From: Chryseobacterium ureilyticum
Lineage (GTDB): Bacteria; Bacteroidota; Bacteroidia; Flavobacteriales; Weeksellaceae
Direction of reading: 5' to 3'
Assembly: GCF_900156735.1 (NCBI RefSeq)
Contig: NZ_FTOL01000007.1
Coordinates: 124,001-188,000 of the forward strand
Length of the DNA: 64,000 nucleotides
A program made the position numbers and the translations under genes. Each line of letters starts with the position of its first letter. Within the stretch, counting starts at the first letter, position 1. Positions 1-9,041 of this stretch are shown here, in pieces. The notes beneath the pieces are model-generated. The model saw only the letters and a program-made list of their open reading frames with translations, was not told the origin of the DNA and made no database searches.

Positions 1-162
1 AGAATCGGGAGTCATTGCTTTCATCTCAGAGATGAATTGTTTCATATCAATATCAGTAACAGATGATGACGTGGCATTCTTGTGATAGACAATTTCAGAA
101 TTGATGCTACAGGATTGTAGTACAAAAAGGCTTATTAAAAATAATAAAATACTTTTATTCAT
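1..162 (-). CDS. Lipoprotein, N-terminal part (cut by window edge)
   Basis: Only the first 54 codons are in the window; the gene runs off the left edge. The start is the ATG at 162. The product begins MNKSILLFLISLFVLQSCS: a short charged start, a hydrophobic stretch and a lipobox ending in Cys at about residue 18, so it should be a lipid-anchored envelope protein. The mature part seen so far (about 36 residues) is polar and I do not recognise a family. It lies 18 bases downstream of the TauE/SafE-like gene on the same strand, so it may be the last gene of the cbb3 cluster; its role there is unknown. Confidence 0.7.
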   Translation of the reverse strand, partial: MNKSILLFLISLFVLQSCSINSEIVYHKNATSSSVTDIDMKQFISEMKAMTPDS

Positions 163-180
163 GGTAGATGTAAATTCTGT

Positions 181-906
181 TTAATGACAGTTGACAGATT
201 CATTAAGACCTTTTGAAACAGTCATAGATTCAGCTTTAGGAGAAACGTAAGGAATTCCTAATTCTAAACCTCTAAGGATGAAAAGACCTCCTAAAATGAT
301 CATGATGATCGGAACAGCTTTTAAAATTTTTGTTCTGAAAGCCTGATTCATGAGATTTCCAGCCAAAACGATGGCAAACATGAAAGGAAGGGTTCCCAAG
401 CCAAATAAAGCCATATATAAAGCTCCCTGCCATATTCCTCCACCTGCAAGACTTGCGGTAAGTGCCATATAAACCATTCCGCAGGGTAAAAAGCCATTTA
501 GAATACCTGTAGTAAATCTGGAACGGTAATCCGCTTTTTGAAGTACACGTCCAAGATTCGTTTTTACAGAATATAAAAACTTGGATAAAAAGGGAATCTT
601 CGAAGCAAAATCCTTTCCTCCAAATGAAAATACAGCCATAATGATAAGCAAAACACCTGCAGTAATGGTCAGGTACTTCTGAAAGCCAGCCATCTCGAAC
701 CCTTGACCTATAATTCCTAAAAGGGCACCTAATAATGAATAGGTAAAGATCCTTCCAAATTGGTAGGTAAGATTTTGAAGATAAAAATTGGCAGCCTGTT
801 TTTTAGTTAATCCCATCGATAAAGCAATAGGTCCGCACATTCCGATACAGTGAAAACCGGAAGCAAAGCCTAAAGCAATAGCCGATACAATAAGTCCTAT
901 TTCCAT
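181..906 (-). CDS. TauE/SafE-like (DsbD_2) membrane protein of the cbb3 cluster
   Basis: A 241-residue polytopic membrane protein with about six hydrophobic segments. The N-terminal HCIGMCGP motif (Cys20, Cys24) and the internal FLPCG motif (Cys142) are typical of the DsbD_2 / sulfite exporter TauE/SafE group often found beside cco genes. Members of this group have been linked to copper delivery or thiol/redox transport for cbb3 assembly; which of these applies here is inference. Its start overlaps the end of ccoH by 10 bases, so the two are translationally coupled. The C-terminus carries an extra Cys-His end (VNCH). Family assignment is firm, function is not. Confidence 0.85.
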   Translation of the reverse strand: MEIGLIVSAIALGFASGFHCIGMCGPIALSMGLTKKQAANFYLQNLTYQFGRIFTYSLLGALLGIIGQGFEMAGFQKYLTITAGVLLIIMAVFSFGGKDFASKIPFLSKFLYSVKTNLGRVLQKADYRSRFTTGILNGFLPCGMVYMALTASLAGGGIWQGALYMALFGLGTLPFMFAIVLAGNLMNQAFRTKILKAVPIIMIILGGLFILRGLELGIPYVSPKAESMTVSKGLNESVNCH

Positions 907-1349
907 ATCACGTCATAATCCATTCGATAGTCTGTTTTGTCTTTTGTCCAACTCAATCTTAAGGTATAGTTACCCATTTTCAATACCTGTGCAGGGATTA
1001 TAAAAGTATGGTTGGCATCAAGATCTACAGATTTTTTGATGTCTAAATTCTGGTCGTCGGTTCTGTTTAAAACAAATTTTACCGTAGTATTAGAAGTTGT
1101 ATTTTCTTGTGGAAAAGTGATTTTAATTCCATTAGTATCCTGGCTGTATACAGGTTTTTCCTGTAGTTCGTCAGCTCTTTTCTTAGCATCAATTACATCC
1201 TGGTACTGTAATTCTTCTTCGTAATAATTATCTGTTACCATTTCAGAGTTCTTTTGCCCGTTCGGGAATAGAAACATCATGGATAATATAAAAACTATGA
1301 ATGCAAATAATGCAATTACAACACCGTGTCCCCAACTAAAGTTCTTCAT
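897..1349 (-). CDS. ccoH: CcoH/FixH family cbb3 oxidase assembly protein
   Basis: A 150-residue protein with one N-terminal membrane span (about residues 9-29, followed by PNGQKN) and a periplasmic domain containing a YYEEELQYQ segment characteristic of FixH proteins. FixH/CcoH helps assemble or stabilise the cbb3 cytochrome c oxidase in the inner membrane. It sits 9 bases downstream of ccoG and overlaps the TauE/SafE-like gene by 10 bases, which fits a ccoGH-plus-transport transcription unit. Sequence conservation in this family is low, so the call leans partly on gene order. Confidence 0.88.
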   Translation of the reverse strand: MKNFSWGHGVVIALFAFIVFILSMMFLFPNGQKNSEMVTDNYYEEELQYQDVIDAKKRADELQEKPVYSQDTNGIKITFPQENTTSNTTVKFVLNRTDDQNLDIKKSVDLDANHTFIIPAQVLKMGNYTLRLSWTKDKTDYRMDYDVIWK

Positions 1350-1358
1350 TTCTTTTAA

Positions 1359-2813
1359 TTAAAATTGTAGTTTGAATGGTCCTTCAAAATATGTCTGATA
1401 AGAATCCACAAGGTTTCCTTTCATATCGTAAACCCCGATTGTGATATTCTGTTTGGAAAGTTTCATTTCATCTTCTGGGAAGCTGATATTAATGGTTCCC
1501 TTGGAAATTTTATCTCTGTCTACCTGAATTTTACTCGATGCACTGTAAGTGATCTCACCATGAGCAGGAGCAATTACTTTAATGGTAACGATTTTCTTCT
1601 CGTTGGTTTTATTCAGGAATGTGTAATTATACGTATTGATAATTTGTCCTTCTTTTACAAAGAATGTACTTCCGGCAGGTTTAATGAATTTTGCTTCCAT
1701 TTCACCTCGGCTGTAAAGAAGATATCCTAAGAAGCCTACTAAAAGAAATAAGAATACCGTGAATCCTTTCATTCTTCCTGTAAATTTAAAAGGAATTTCT
1801 TTTTCAATCTCGTTTTCAGAAGCATATCTGATTAATCCTTTTGGAAGACCTACTTTCTCCATTACTTCATCGCAGGCATCTATACAAGCTGTACAGTTGA
1901 TACATTCCAGCTGCTGCCCGTCTCTGATATCGATTCCTGTAGGACAAACTACCACACACTGATGACAATCGATACAATCTCCTTTTCCGGCTGCTTTTCT
2001 ATCTTCTCCTTTTCTCCATTTTGATCTGTTTTCTCCTCTTTTGAAGTCATAGAAAACATTGATGGTATCTTTATCAATCAATACGCCCTGAAGTCTTCCG
2101 TATGGACAAACCAATGTACATACCTGTTCTCTGAACCATGCAAATACAAAGTAAAAGGCAGCGGTAAGAAGAATCATTACAATAAAATTGGTAGGATGTG
2201 CAAAAGGTCCTTCCGATACAATTTTGAATACCTCTTCATAGCCCACGATATACATGAACATGAAGTGAGTAATGATTAATGAAATAACAATATAAACAGA
2301 CCATTTTAGAGTTCTTTTCCAGATCTTTTCGCTGTTCCACTCCTGTCTGTCCAGCTTCATTTGCTTGTTTCGGTCACCTTCAATCAGATATTCTATTTTA
2401 CGGAAGATCGATTCCATAAAAATTGTCTGAGGGCAAATCCACCCGCAGAAAATTCTTCCGAATGCAATCGTAAAAACGATAATAAAAATTAAAGATGCGA
2501 TGGCACCTAAAGTAAGGATAAAAAAGTCTTGTGGATAGAAAGGCTGTCCAAAGATGAAAAATTCTCTGTCTATTACATTGAACAATAACAATGGATTACC
2601 ATTGATTTTGATAAATGGTAGTGAGAAATAAATAATTAATAGTAGATAGCTTACAATGTTTCTATAGTTGGTGTATTTCCCTTTTGGTTTTCTAGGGAAT
2701 ACCCATCTTCTTTTACCGGATTGCTCCATTGTCCCTATAGAATCTCTGTAAGTCTCAGGGTCCAGAACCTGTCCCTGTCCGCCGCGTACTTCTATTTCTT
2801 CTATGTCTGACAT
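1359..2813 (-). CDS. ccoG: CcoG, ferredoxin-like cbb3 oxidase accessory protein
   Basis: A 484-residue membrane iron-sulfur protein. Several membrane spans lie in the first 230 residues and one near residue 350. Two four-cysteine ferredoxin clusters are visible: Cys280/283/286/290 and Cys304/307/310/314. Additional cysteine motifs FCGWICP (about 122-128) and VCTLVCPYGR (231-240) are typical of the NapH/CcoG group. The C-terminal third is an Ig-like periplasmic domain. CcoG has been implicated in Cu(II) to Cu(I) reduction for cbb3 maturation. It is separated from ccoP by 95 bases that contain a strong hairpin, so it may be transcribed at a lower level than ccoNOQP. Confidence 0.96.
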   Translation of the reverse strand: MSDIEEIEVRGGQGQVLDPETYRDSIGTMEQSGKRRWVFPRKPKGKYTNYRNIVSYLLLIIYFSLPFIKINGNPLLLFNVIDREFFIFGQPFYPQDFFILTLGAIASLIFIIVFTIAFGRIFCGWICPQTIFMESIFRKIEYLIEGDRNKQMKLDRQEWNSEKIWKRTLKWSVYIVISLIITHFMFMYIVGYEEVFKIVSEGPFAHPTNFIVMILLTAAFYFVFAWFREQVCTLVCPYGRLQGVLIDKDTINVFYDFKRGENRSKWRKGEDRKAAGKGDCIDCHQCVVVCPTGIDIRDGQQLECINCTACIDACDEVMEKVGLPKGLIRYASENEIEKEIPFKFTGRMKGFTVFLFLLVGFLGYLLYSRGEMEAKFIKPAGSTFFVKEGQIINTYNYTFLNKTNEKKIVTIKVIAPAHGEITYSASSKIQVDRDKISKGTINISFPEDEMKLSKQNITIGVYDMKGNLVDSYQTYFEGPFKLQF

Positions 2814-2832
2814 ATTGTAATGTGTTTAAAAA

Positions 2833-2883
2833 AGAAAAAACATAATTCGTTACTATTTTTAAGGTAATAACAAATTATGTTTT
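2833..2883 (-). terminator. Hairpin with T-run between ccoP and ccoG
   Basis: Arms at 2833-2845 and 2871-2883 are perfect 13-base complements (AAAAAACATAATT and its reverse complement), with a possible inner GTTAC/GTAA pairing. Read on the minus strand, the second arm ends in a run of T followed by C and more T. This looks like an intrinsic terminator or partial terminator after ccoP, dividing the cluster into ccoNOQP and ccoGH-tauE parts. No clear promoter motif was found for ccoG, so read-through is likely needed. Confidence 0.6.
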
Positions 2884-2908
2884 TTTCATATGTTTCTAAT
2901 TTTCTAAA

Positions 2909-3790
2909 TTATTCTTTTTCCCAATGTGCTTCAGTTCCTTGAGGAGCAGCTCCTCCTTGAGCCTGAGTCACTGGTGGTAATTCCTGGTTAATGTGATATA
3001 CATACGCTGCAATCTTTTCAATTTCAGCTCCAGAAACTTCTCCGTTCTTACCAAATGCTCTCATCGCAGGGTTAGTAGGAGAACCGTTCCAGTCCATATG
3101 GAATACGTTCTTGAATAAAGTCTTCTCTGGCATATTGATCCAATAGTTATCAGTAAGGTTTGGTCCAATACCTCCACTACCGTCTTCTTTGTGACAAGAT
3201 GCACAGTTTGTTTTGAATAATTCTTTACCATCTGCAATGTTATCAGCTGAATACTTAGCTGTTTCAATTGTTACAGGTGGTTGCTCGCTTTCATATTTTG
3301 CAATGCTAGCCATTTGCTCTTTGTATTCCTTTTCATATTCGCTTAACGGGTGAGCGAAATCTGTAAATGAATAAGCGGCAATATATACAATACAAAAAGC
3401 AGTCCCAAAGTAGAATAAACCTACCCACCATTTTGGTAATTGATTATCCAACTCCATGATTCCATCGAATCCGTGGTCGATAAGGATATCTTTTTCCTCT
3501 GTATCAGATTGCTTTTTGAATGCTGCAGCATACATTCTTTTGAAGAAAGGTATTTTCTTTTCAGCTAGATAAGCAGCTTTCTCTTCCGGAGATAATTTTT
3601 TGAATTTGTTGTTTTCAATCAAATCTCCAATAGCACTGTGGATGAAGGCAAGAATACTTCCAATCACAACAGTTCCCCAGAAGTAAGGCGAAGCTAGGAA
3701 CGCGTAGCTCTGCACAAACAAATAATAAAAAACTATTAAAAGTCCGATTATTATCAAGATGTTTACAACAACAGGTGTTCTTTGTTTCAT
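2909..3790 (-). CDS. ccoP: cbb3-type cytochrome c oxidase subunit III (CcoP)
   Basis: A 293-residue membrane-anchored c-type cytochrome. Hydrophobic spans lie near residues 10-50 and 120-142; the second is the FixP_N anchor. A single haem-binding CASCH motif is at 196-200, and a methionine ligand candidate lies in NPAMRAFG. Proteobacterial CcoP carries two haem c groups; the single-haem form here is common in Bacteroidota. It passes electrons to the CcoN catalytic subunit. It follows ccoQ by 10 bases and is followed by a hairpin before ccoG. A proline/alanine-rich tail closes the protein. Confidence 0.96.
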   Translation of the reverse strand: MKQRTPVVVNILIIIGLLIVFYYLFVQSYAFLASPYFWGTVVIGSILAFIHSAIGDLIENNKFKKLSPEEKAAYLAEKKIPFFKRMYAAAFKKQSDTEEKDILIDHGFDGIMELDNQLPKWWVGLFYFGTAFCIVYIAAYSFTDFAHPLSEYEKEYKEQMASIAKYESEQPPVTIETAKYSADNIADGKELFKTNCASCHKEDGSGGIGPNLTDNYWINMPEKTLFKNVFHMDWNGSPTNPAMRAFGKNGEVSGAEIEKIAAYVYHINQELPPVTQAQGGAAPQGTEAHWEKE

Positions 3791-3800
3791 AAAAAATAGT

Positions 3801-4001
3801 TTAATTTTTTAAATTAAAATCGTCGTCTTCATCCTCTCCAAGGGGAGCTTCTTCTTCCTCTTTGTAATATTTCTTAGGCTTGCTAAAAACATAAATTATC
3901 AGAGCAACGAAGAACAGCATAAAGAAAATCAGAGCCAGTGTCTGGTAGAAGCCAGCATTTTCTGTATTGGATAATATATCTTTAAAATTCTGAGGAATCA
4001 T
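3801..4001 (-). CDS. ccoQ: CcoQ-like small cbb3 oxidase subunit
   Basis: A 66-residue protein with one membrane span (about residues 20-40) followed by a KPKKYY motif and an acidic tail. This size, topology and position between ccoNO and ccoP match CcoQ, a small subunit that stabilises the cbb3 complex. Sequence alone is weakly informative, so the call depends strongly on its place in the operon (17 bases after ccoNO, 10 bases before ccoP). Confidence 0.88.
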   Translation of the reverse strand: MIPQNFKDILSNTENAGFYQTLALIFFMLFFVALIIYVFSKPKKYYKEEEEAPLGEDEDDDFNLKN

Positions 4002-4018
4002 ACTGATCTTTAATGTTT

Positions 4019-6280
4019 TTAGTTATTACTTGCTGTTTTAATTTCAGTTGTTTTAATATCAGTTCCTAATCTCTGAAGATAAGAAATAAGAGCTACGATT
4101 TCTTTTTTCTCTAATTCTCCCTGAGGTCTCTTAGCATAAGCCTCTTTCAAGTCATTTGCTTCAGAGAAGATATCTTTTACAATTTTAGCCGATTGGTTGT
4201 TTGCCCACTTGTCAGCAGAGTCAATTTGAGCTTTTGTATAAGGTACATCAAATGTATTCTTCATTAGCTTCATTTTATCTACCATTTTAGATCTGTCTAA
4301 GTCTGTAGCAATTAACCAAGGGTAACGAGGCATGATAGAACCTGCAGATGTAGATCTTGGGTTATACATGTGTTTGTAGTGCCAAGAACTTGGGTTTTTA
4401 CCTCCTTCTCTATGTAAATCCGGTCCTGTTCTCTTAGAACCCCATAGGAACGGTCTGTCATATACAAATTCCCCTGCTTTAGAGTACTGTCCGTTTTTAC
4501 CGTTAAATCTTGTAATCTCATCTCTGAACGGTCTGATCATCTGAGAGTGACAAGCGTTACAACCTTCACGGATATAGATATCTCTACCTTCTAATTCAAG
4601 CGGAGAATAAGGCTTCACTGCTGAAATGGTAGGTACACTTTTCTTAAGAGATAGAGTAGGGATGATTTCAACCATACTTCCGATTGAGATAGTAAATAAT
4701 GATAATACTGTTAAAAGCATTGGCATTCTTTCCAACCAAAGGTGGAATCCTTCTCCTTCTTTACGTTTGTTTCCGATATTTGCTAAAGCAGGTGCTTCTG
4801 CAGGAACTTCTTTCTGGAATGAACCTTTTCTTACTGTAGCAATTACGTTAATGATCATTAGGATAGCTCCTGAAATATAGAATAACCCTCCTAAGAATCT
4901 CATTTTAAAGTAAGGAATAATTGCAGTTACAGTATCCAACCAGTTTTTCCATAATAATGTTCCGTCCGGGTTGAATTGTTTCCACATTAATCCTTGTGTG
5001 AATCCTGAAATATACATTGGTACTGCATAGAAAATGATTCCTAATGTACCTAACCAGAAATGCCAGTTAGCTAATTTTACAGACCAAATTTTTGTTCTCC
5101 ACATAATTGGTACCAAGTAATAGATAACCCCGAATGCCATGAAACCATTCCATCCAAGAGCTCCTAAGTGTACGTGACCGATAACCCAGTCCGTAAAGTG
5201 ACCAATTTTGTTGATGTTTTTAGTTGCTAAAAGCGGTCCTTCAAACGTTGCCATACCATAACAAGTAACAGCTACTACGAAGAACTTAAGGATAGGATTT
5301 TCTCTTACTTTATCCCAAGCTCCTCTTAAAGTAAGAAGACCATTTAACATACCTCCCCAAGACGGTGCAATCAGCATGATAGAGAAACCTGTTCCTACTG
5401 CCTGTGCCCATGCCGGAAGAGCTGTATACTGAAGGTGGTGAGGACCAGCCCAAATATATACGAAGATTAATGACCAGAAGTGAATAATAGACAGCTTATA
5501 TGAGAATACCGGTCTGTCTGCTGCTTTTGGTAAGAAATAATACATTAAACCTAGAACCGGAGTTGTCAATACGAATGCTACTGCATTGTGACCATACCAC
5601 CATTGTACGATGGCATCCTTTGCTCCTGCATATGCAGAATAAGACTTCCAGCCAGAGAATGATAATGGAACCTCAAGGTTGTTGAAGATGTGAAGCATTG
5701 CTACTGCAACCCAAGTACCTAAATAGAACCAGATGGCAACATAAAGGTGTCTCACTCTTCTCTTCGAAATAGTCATAATCATGTTTACCCCGAAAATGAT
5801 CCAAGAGACAGCAATTAAAATATCAATTGGCCATTCGTGCTCAGCATATTCTTTAGAAGTATTAATACCCATAAAGAAGGTAATGAACGTAGCAACGATC
5901 ATAAACTGCCAAGTCCAGAAGTGGATCCAAGATAATGTATCACTATACATTCTTGTCTTCAATAATCTCTGCGTAGAGTAATACACTCCTACATAAACGA
6001 TATTACACACGAACGCGAAGATCACGGTATTTGTGTGTAGCATTCTGATTCTACCAAAACCGAATGCACCATGAGTGTTTATTAAACCTTGAATATTACC
6101 CGATGCTAAACTTTTAATGGTTGTGTCATCCGTTCCGAAAAAGAACTCTGGTAATTCAGGGTAGAAAAGCATTAATGCCGCCGTAAGCCCAAACGTAAAT
6201 CCTATGAAACCAAAGATAATGGTTGCATAGAGGAACGCACGGACAATACTGTTGTCATAACTAAACTTTTGTGTTTCCAT
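4019..6280 (-). CDS. ccoN: Fused cbb3 cytochrome oxidase subunits I and II (CcoNO)
   Basis: A 753-residue fusion. Residues 1-about 480 are the 12-helix CcoN catalytic subunit: LHTNTVIFAF holds a haem b ligand, WWYGHNAV and AGPHH supply Cu-B histidines with the VYIW tyrosine, and IGHVHLG supplies further haem ligands. After a linker, residues from about 530 form CcoO, with the haem c motif CNACH at 574-578 and a methionine ligand in SIMPRYPW. It reduces O2 to water at low oxygen and pumps protons. The CcoN-CcoO fusion is a known feature of many Bacteroidota. It lies between ccoS and ccoQ with short gaps. Confidence 0.97.
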   Translation of the reverse strand: METQKFSYDNSIVRAFLYATIIFGFIGFTFGLTAALMLFYPELPEFFFGTDDTTIKSLASGNIQGLINTHGAFGFGRIRMLHTNTVIFAFVCNIVYVGVYYSTQRLLKTRMYSDTLSWIHFWTWQFMIVATFITFFMGINTSKEYAEHEWPIDILIAVSWIIFGVNMIMTISKRRVRHLYVAIWFYLGTWVAVAMLHIFNNLEVPLSFSGWKSYSAYAGAKDAIVQWWYGHNAVAFVLTTPVLGLMYYFLPKAADRPVFSYKLSIIHFWSLIFVYIWAGPHHLQYTALPAWAQAVGTGFSIMLIAPSWGGMLNGLLTLRGAWDKVRENPILKFFVVAVTCYGMATFEGPLLATKNINKIGHFTDWVIGHVHLGALGWNGFMAFGVIYYLVPIMWRTKIWSVKLANWHFWLGTLGIIFYAVPMYISGFTQGLMWKQFNPDGTLLWKNWLDTVTAIIPYFKMRFLGGLFYISGAILMIINVIATVRKGSFQKEVPAEAPALANIGNKRKEGEGFHLWLERMPMLLTVLSLFTISIGSMVEIIPTLSLKKSVPTISAVKPYSPLELEGRDIYIREGCNACHSQMIRPFRDEITRFNGKNGQYSKAGEFVYDRPFLWGSKRTGPDLHREGGKNPSSWHYKHMYNPRSTSAGSIMPRYPWLIATDLDRSKMVDKMKLMKNTFDVPYTKAQIDSADKWANNQSAKIVKDIFSEANDLKEAYAKRPQGELEKKEIVALISYLQRLGTDIKTTEIKTASNN

Positions 6281-6301
6281 ATCAACTATTCACTATTTTT
6301 C

Positions 6302-6514
6302 TCAATTTTTATTATTTTCTCCTATTTCTTTTTCGTCTTTATCTTTGTCGCCATTTTCATCTTTTTCTTTAACTCGTTCGTCATCGAAAAGGATTCTGAC
6401 AGCAGGAGACTCATCATCTTCAAACTGCCCTTTTTTGGCATACACTATAAATACGACCAAGAAGATCGCAGCTAAAGAAACACTGCAGACGATCATTAAA
6501 TATAGAATATCCAT
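6302..6514 (-). CDS. ccoS: CcoS cbb3 oxidase assembly protein
   Basis: A 70-residue protein with one N-terminal membrane span and the conserved sequence QFEDDESPAVRILFDD after it, diagnostic of CcoS/FixS. CcoS is needed for cofactor (haem and copper) insertion into CcoN. The acidic/lysine-rich C-terminal tail is of low complexity. It is 21 bases upstream of ccoNO and about 110 bases downstream of ccoI. A minus-strand TAAATTTG box at 6546-6553 gives a possible promoter for ccoS and the genes after it. Confidence 0.93.
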   Translation of the reverse strand: MDILYLMIVCSVSLAAIFLVVFIVYAKKGQFEDDESPAVRILFDDERVKEKDENGDKDKDEKEIGENNKN

Positions 6515-6545
6515 TGGACAACAAAATTAACCTATTTTCGGGGTT

Positions 6546-6576
6546 CAAATTTAGTGAAAAATAATGACATTCATCA
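6546..6576 (-). promoter_or_regulatory. Candidate ccoS promoter with imperfect Crp/Fnr-like dyad
   Basis: On the minus strand TAAATTTG (plus 6546-6553) fits the Bacteroidota -7 box TAnnTTTG and would give a leader of about 26 bases. Just upstream, plus 6565-6576 reads TGACATTCATCA, an inverted TGAT-N4-ATCA core with one mismatch. No TTG at the -33 position is visible, as expected if an activator is needed. This is inference from motif matching. Confidence 0.4.
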
Positions 6577-6623
6577 CGAAATGCCGATTTCAGCTAATTT
6601 AAAATCAGTCTAAATAAGGGCGT

Positions 6624-9002
6624 TTAAGCCTGTTTTTTGAAGTATTTGCGACCCAGTATCCATGTTGAAACTGTAGTGAAGGTAACAACAGTAATAGAAC
6701 TTACTGGCATGATTATGGCAGCGAAGAGAGGATGCATATGTCCTGTAACAGCGTAACTTAACCCAACAATATTATAAAGAAAACTGATTATAAATGTCAT
6801 TTTCACAATCGTGATTGAACCTTTACAGACGTTCAGATAATTGTCAAGAGTGACTACTTTTTCCCCATTCATAATGACATCTGACGATGGGGTAAAGCTA
6901 TTGGTGTCATCAGCAATTGCAATCCCTACATTACTTTGTTTTAAAGCACCGGCATCATTCAATCCGTCACCTAGCATTGCTACTTTCATGTGTTGATCCT
7001 GAAGATCTTTGATGTAATTCAGCTTATCTTCCGGACTTTGGTTGAAAGCCATTCCTTTGTAATTTGGAATAAGTTCTTTAAGCTGGTTTTCCTCTGAGGA
7101 ATTGTCTCCACTCAGAATGAATATTTTGTAGTTGGTTAGTTTTTGGAATAAATCTTTAAGCTTTGGTCGGTACTCATTTTTGAAAATGAACTTACCTAAG
7201 AATTCATCATTTTTACTGATATATACAGCTGTTTCTAAATTCTTTGGCTCCTGATTATTATATCGGGCAGAACCGATTTTATAAATATTTCCTCTTACGC
7301 TGGCAAGATACCCTTTGCCTGAGATTTCCTGAAAGTTTTCAACTGGGAAATAATCGTCATTGACCTCAATGAAGTCATAAAGTGACTTGGAAAGCGGGTG
7401 GTTTGAGTTTTTTAATAAGCTTTTGATATTCAGTAAATCAAATTCCTGAATTGCAGTGCCATCGTATTTGATATTGGCTTTCTTTCTGTGAGTTATTGTT
7501 CCTGTTTTATCAAAAACAATAGTGTCCAGTTTCGCGATTTTCTCAATCGTTAAAGTGTCTTTTACGTAGAATTTATTTCTACCTAAAATCCTCATAATGT
7601 GACCGAAAGTGAACGGTGCAGAAAGAGCAAGCGCACATGGACAGGCAATGATAAGAATTGCTGAAATGACCTGGAACATTTTCTCCAAATCGATGAATGC
7701 CCAGTAGATTCCGGAAATCAGTGCGATACCTAAAATAATGAATGTGAAATATTTACTAATGTTATTCGTTAGTGTGTCAAGACCCGTTTCGTGCTTTTTG
7801 AAAGCTTCCTTATTCCAAAGCTGGGTAAGGTAACTTTGGTCTACATCTTTAATAACTTCAAGTTCTAAAGATGACCCTACCTGCTTACCTCCGGCAAAAA
7901 TTTTGTCTCCGGGTTGTTTGCTGATGCTTTCACTTTCTCCGGTAATGAAACTGTTGTCTATATTTCCTTCTCCGTTGATAAGAATTGCGTCTACCGGAAT
8001 GATTTCCTGGTTTCTAACTAAAATTCTGTCACCAACTTTTATCTCGGAAAGAAGAATGTTTTCCTGTTTTCCATCAAAATCTACCTTTGTTACAGCAATT
8101 GGGTAAAACGATTTATAATCTCTGTCATAGGAAAGAGCGCTGTAAGTCCTTTTCTGGAAAAGTTTCCCCATTAGCATGAAGAATAAAAGCCCACAAAGAG
8201 TATCAAAATATCCTGGACCGTAATCAGTCGCTACTTCATAAATACTTCTTCCGAAAAGGACAAAGATTCCCAATACGATTGGAACATCAATGTTGACAAT
8301 TTTATTTTTTAATCCGTACCAAGCGGATTTATAGTAATCTGATGCGGAGTAAAATACAACCGGACATGCCAGTAAGAACATCAAAACTCTGAAAAGACCT
8401 TTATAATGCTCCATCCAATAATCTTCACCACCTACATATTCCGGGAATGCCAAGAACATTCCGTTTCCAAAAGCGAAACCTGCAATGGCAAATTTTACAA
8501 GAAGAGATTTATCGAGATGATCAACATTTTTTTCAGCAGTTTCAAGACTGATGACAGGCTTATATCCCAGATTGGTTAAAAAATTAGCTAGTTCGCTTAG
8601 TTTTAAATCCTTATGATTGAATGAAACCTGTAAGGTCTTTCTCGTAAAGTTAACCTGTGAATATTTAATATGGTCATTCAGGGTATGAAGACTCTCCAAT
8701 AGCCAAATACACGAAGAACAGTGGATTACAGGGATTTTGAATGTGACAAGACTGGTGTTCCCTTCAGAAAAATCCGTTACTTTTTCAAAGATTTCCGGAG
8801 TGTCAAGATAATCGAACTGGGTAGAACTTTCATCACTCGGACGAATTCCGGCACCCTTATTTAGTTCATAGAAATTACTTAAATTATTTGTGTTCAGAAT
8901 TTCATAAACAGATTTACATCCGTTACAACAGAAAGTCTTTTCATCAAACAAAATTCTCTCTTTTTCTATACCTTGACCACAATGAAAACAGTTCTCGCTC
9001 AC
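6624..9002 (-). CDS. ccoI: CcoI/FixI copper-translocating P-type ATPase
   Basis: A 792-residue P1B-type ATPase. I place the start at the GTG at 9002, because no ATG lies between the Crp-side promoter region and the conserved N-terminal CFHCG motif (residues 5-9); longer forms would overlap the promoter. A second cysteine group, CCNGC, is at 25-29 and an HMA CSSC at 95-98. The membrane CPC motif is at 454-456, the phosphorylation site DKTGT starts at 498 and GDGLNDAG lies near residue 680. CcoI exports Cu to supply the cbb3 Cu-B site. It heads the minus-strand cco cluster and is divergent from a Crp/Fnr-family gene. Confidence 0.92.
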   Translation of the reverse strand: MSENCFHCGQGIEKERILFDEKTFCCNGCKSVYEILNTNNLSNFYELNKGAGIRPSDESSTQFDYLDTPEIFEKVTDFSEGNTSLVTFKIPVIHCSSCIWLLESLHTLNDHIKYSQVNFTRKTLQVSFNHKDLKLSELANFLTNLGYKPVISLETAEKNVDHLDKSLLVKFAIAGFAFGNGMFLAFPEYVGGEDYWMEHYKGLFRVLMFLLACPVVFYSASDYYKSAWYGLKNKIVNIDVPIVLGIFVLFGRSIYEVATDYGPGYFDTLCGLLFFMLMGKLFQKRTYSALSYDRDYKSFYPIAVTKVDFDGKQENILLSEIKVGDRILVRNQEIIPVDAILINGEGNIDNSFITGESESISKQPGDKIFAGGKQVGSSLELEVIKDVDQSYLTQLWNKEAFKKHETGLDTLTNNISKYFTFIILGIALISGIYWAFIDLEKMFQVISAILIIACPCALALSAPFTFGHIMRILGRNKFYVKDTLTIEKIAKLDTIVFDKTGTITHRKKANIKYDGTAIQEFDLLNIKSLLKNSNHPLSKSLYDFIEVNDDYFPVENFQEISGKGYLASVRGNIYKIGSARYNNQEPKNLETAVYISKNDEFLGKFIFKNEYRPKLKDLFQKLTNYKIFILSGDNSSEENQLKELIPNYKGMAFNQSPEDKLNYIKDLQDQHMKVAMLGDGLNDAGALKQSNVGIAIADDTNSFTPSSDVIMNGEKVVTLDNYLNVCKGSITIVKMTFIISFLYNIVGLSYAVTGHMHPLFAAIIMPVSSITVVTFTTVSTWILGRKYFKKQA

Positions 9003-9022
9003 CTCCCTAAAATATTGAACTA

Positions 9023-9030
9023 CAAAATTA
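9023..9030 (-). promoter_or_regulatory. Candidate -7 box for ccoI
   Basis: Minus-strand TAATTTTG at plus 9023-9030 matches TAnnTTTG. It predicts transcription from about 9018, with only about 15 bases before the GTG at 9002, which supports the GTG start. No -33 TTG at the usual distance is seen. Confidence 0.4.
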
Positions 9031-9041
9031 TAACAATTTTT

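Noticed and set aside
6269..6475. Plus-strand frame of 68 codons over ccoS
   Set aside because: Antisense to ccoS; phenylalanine-rich sequence is the mirror of the Glu/Lys-rich ccoS tail.
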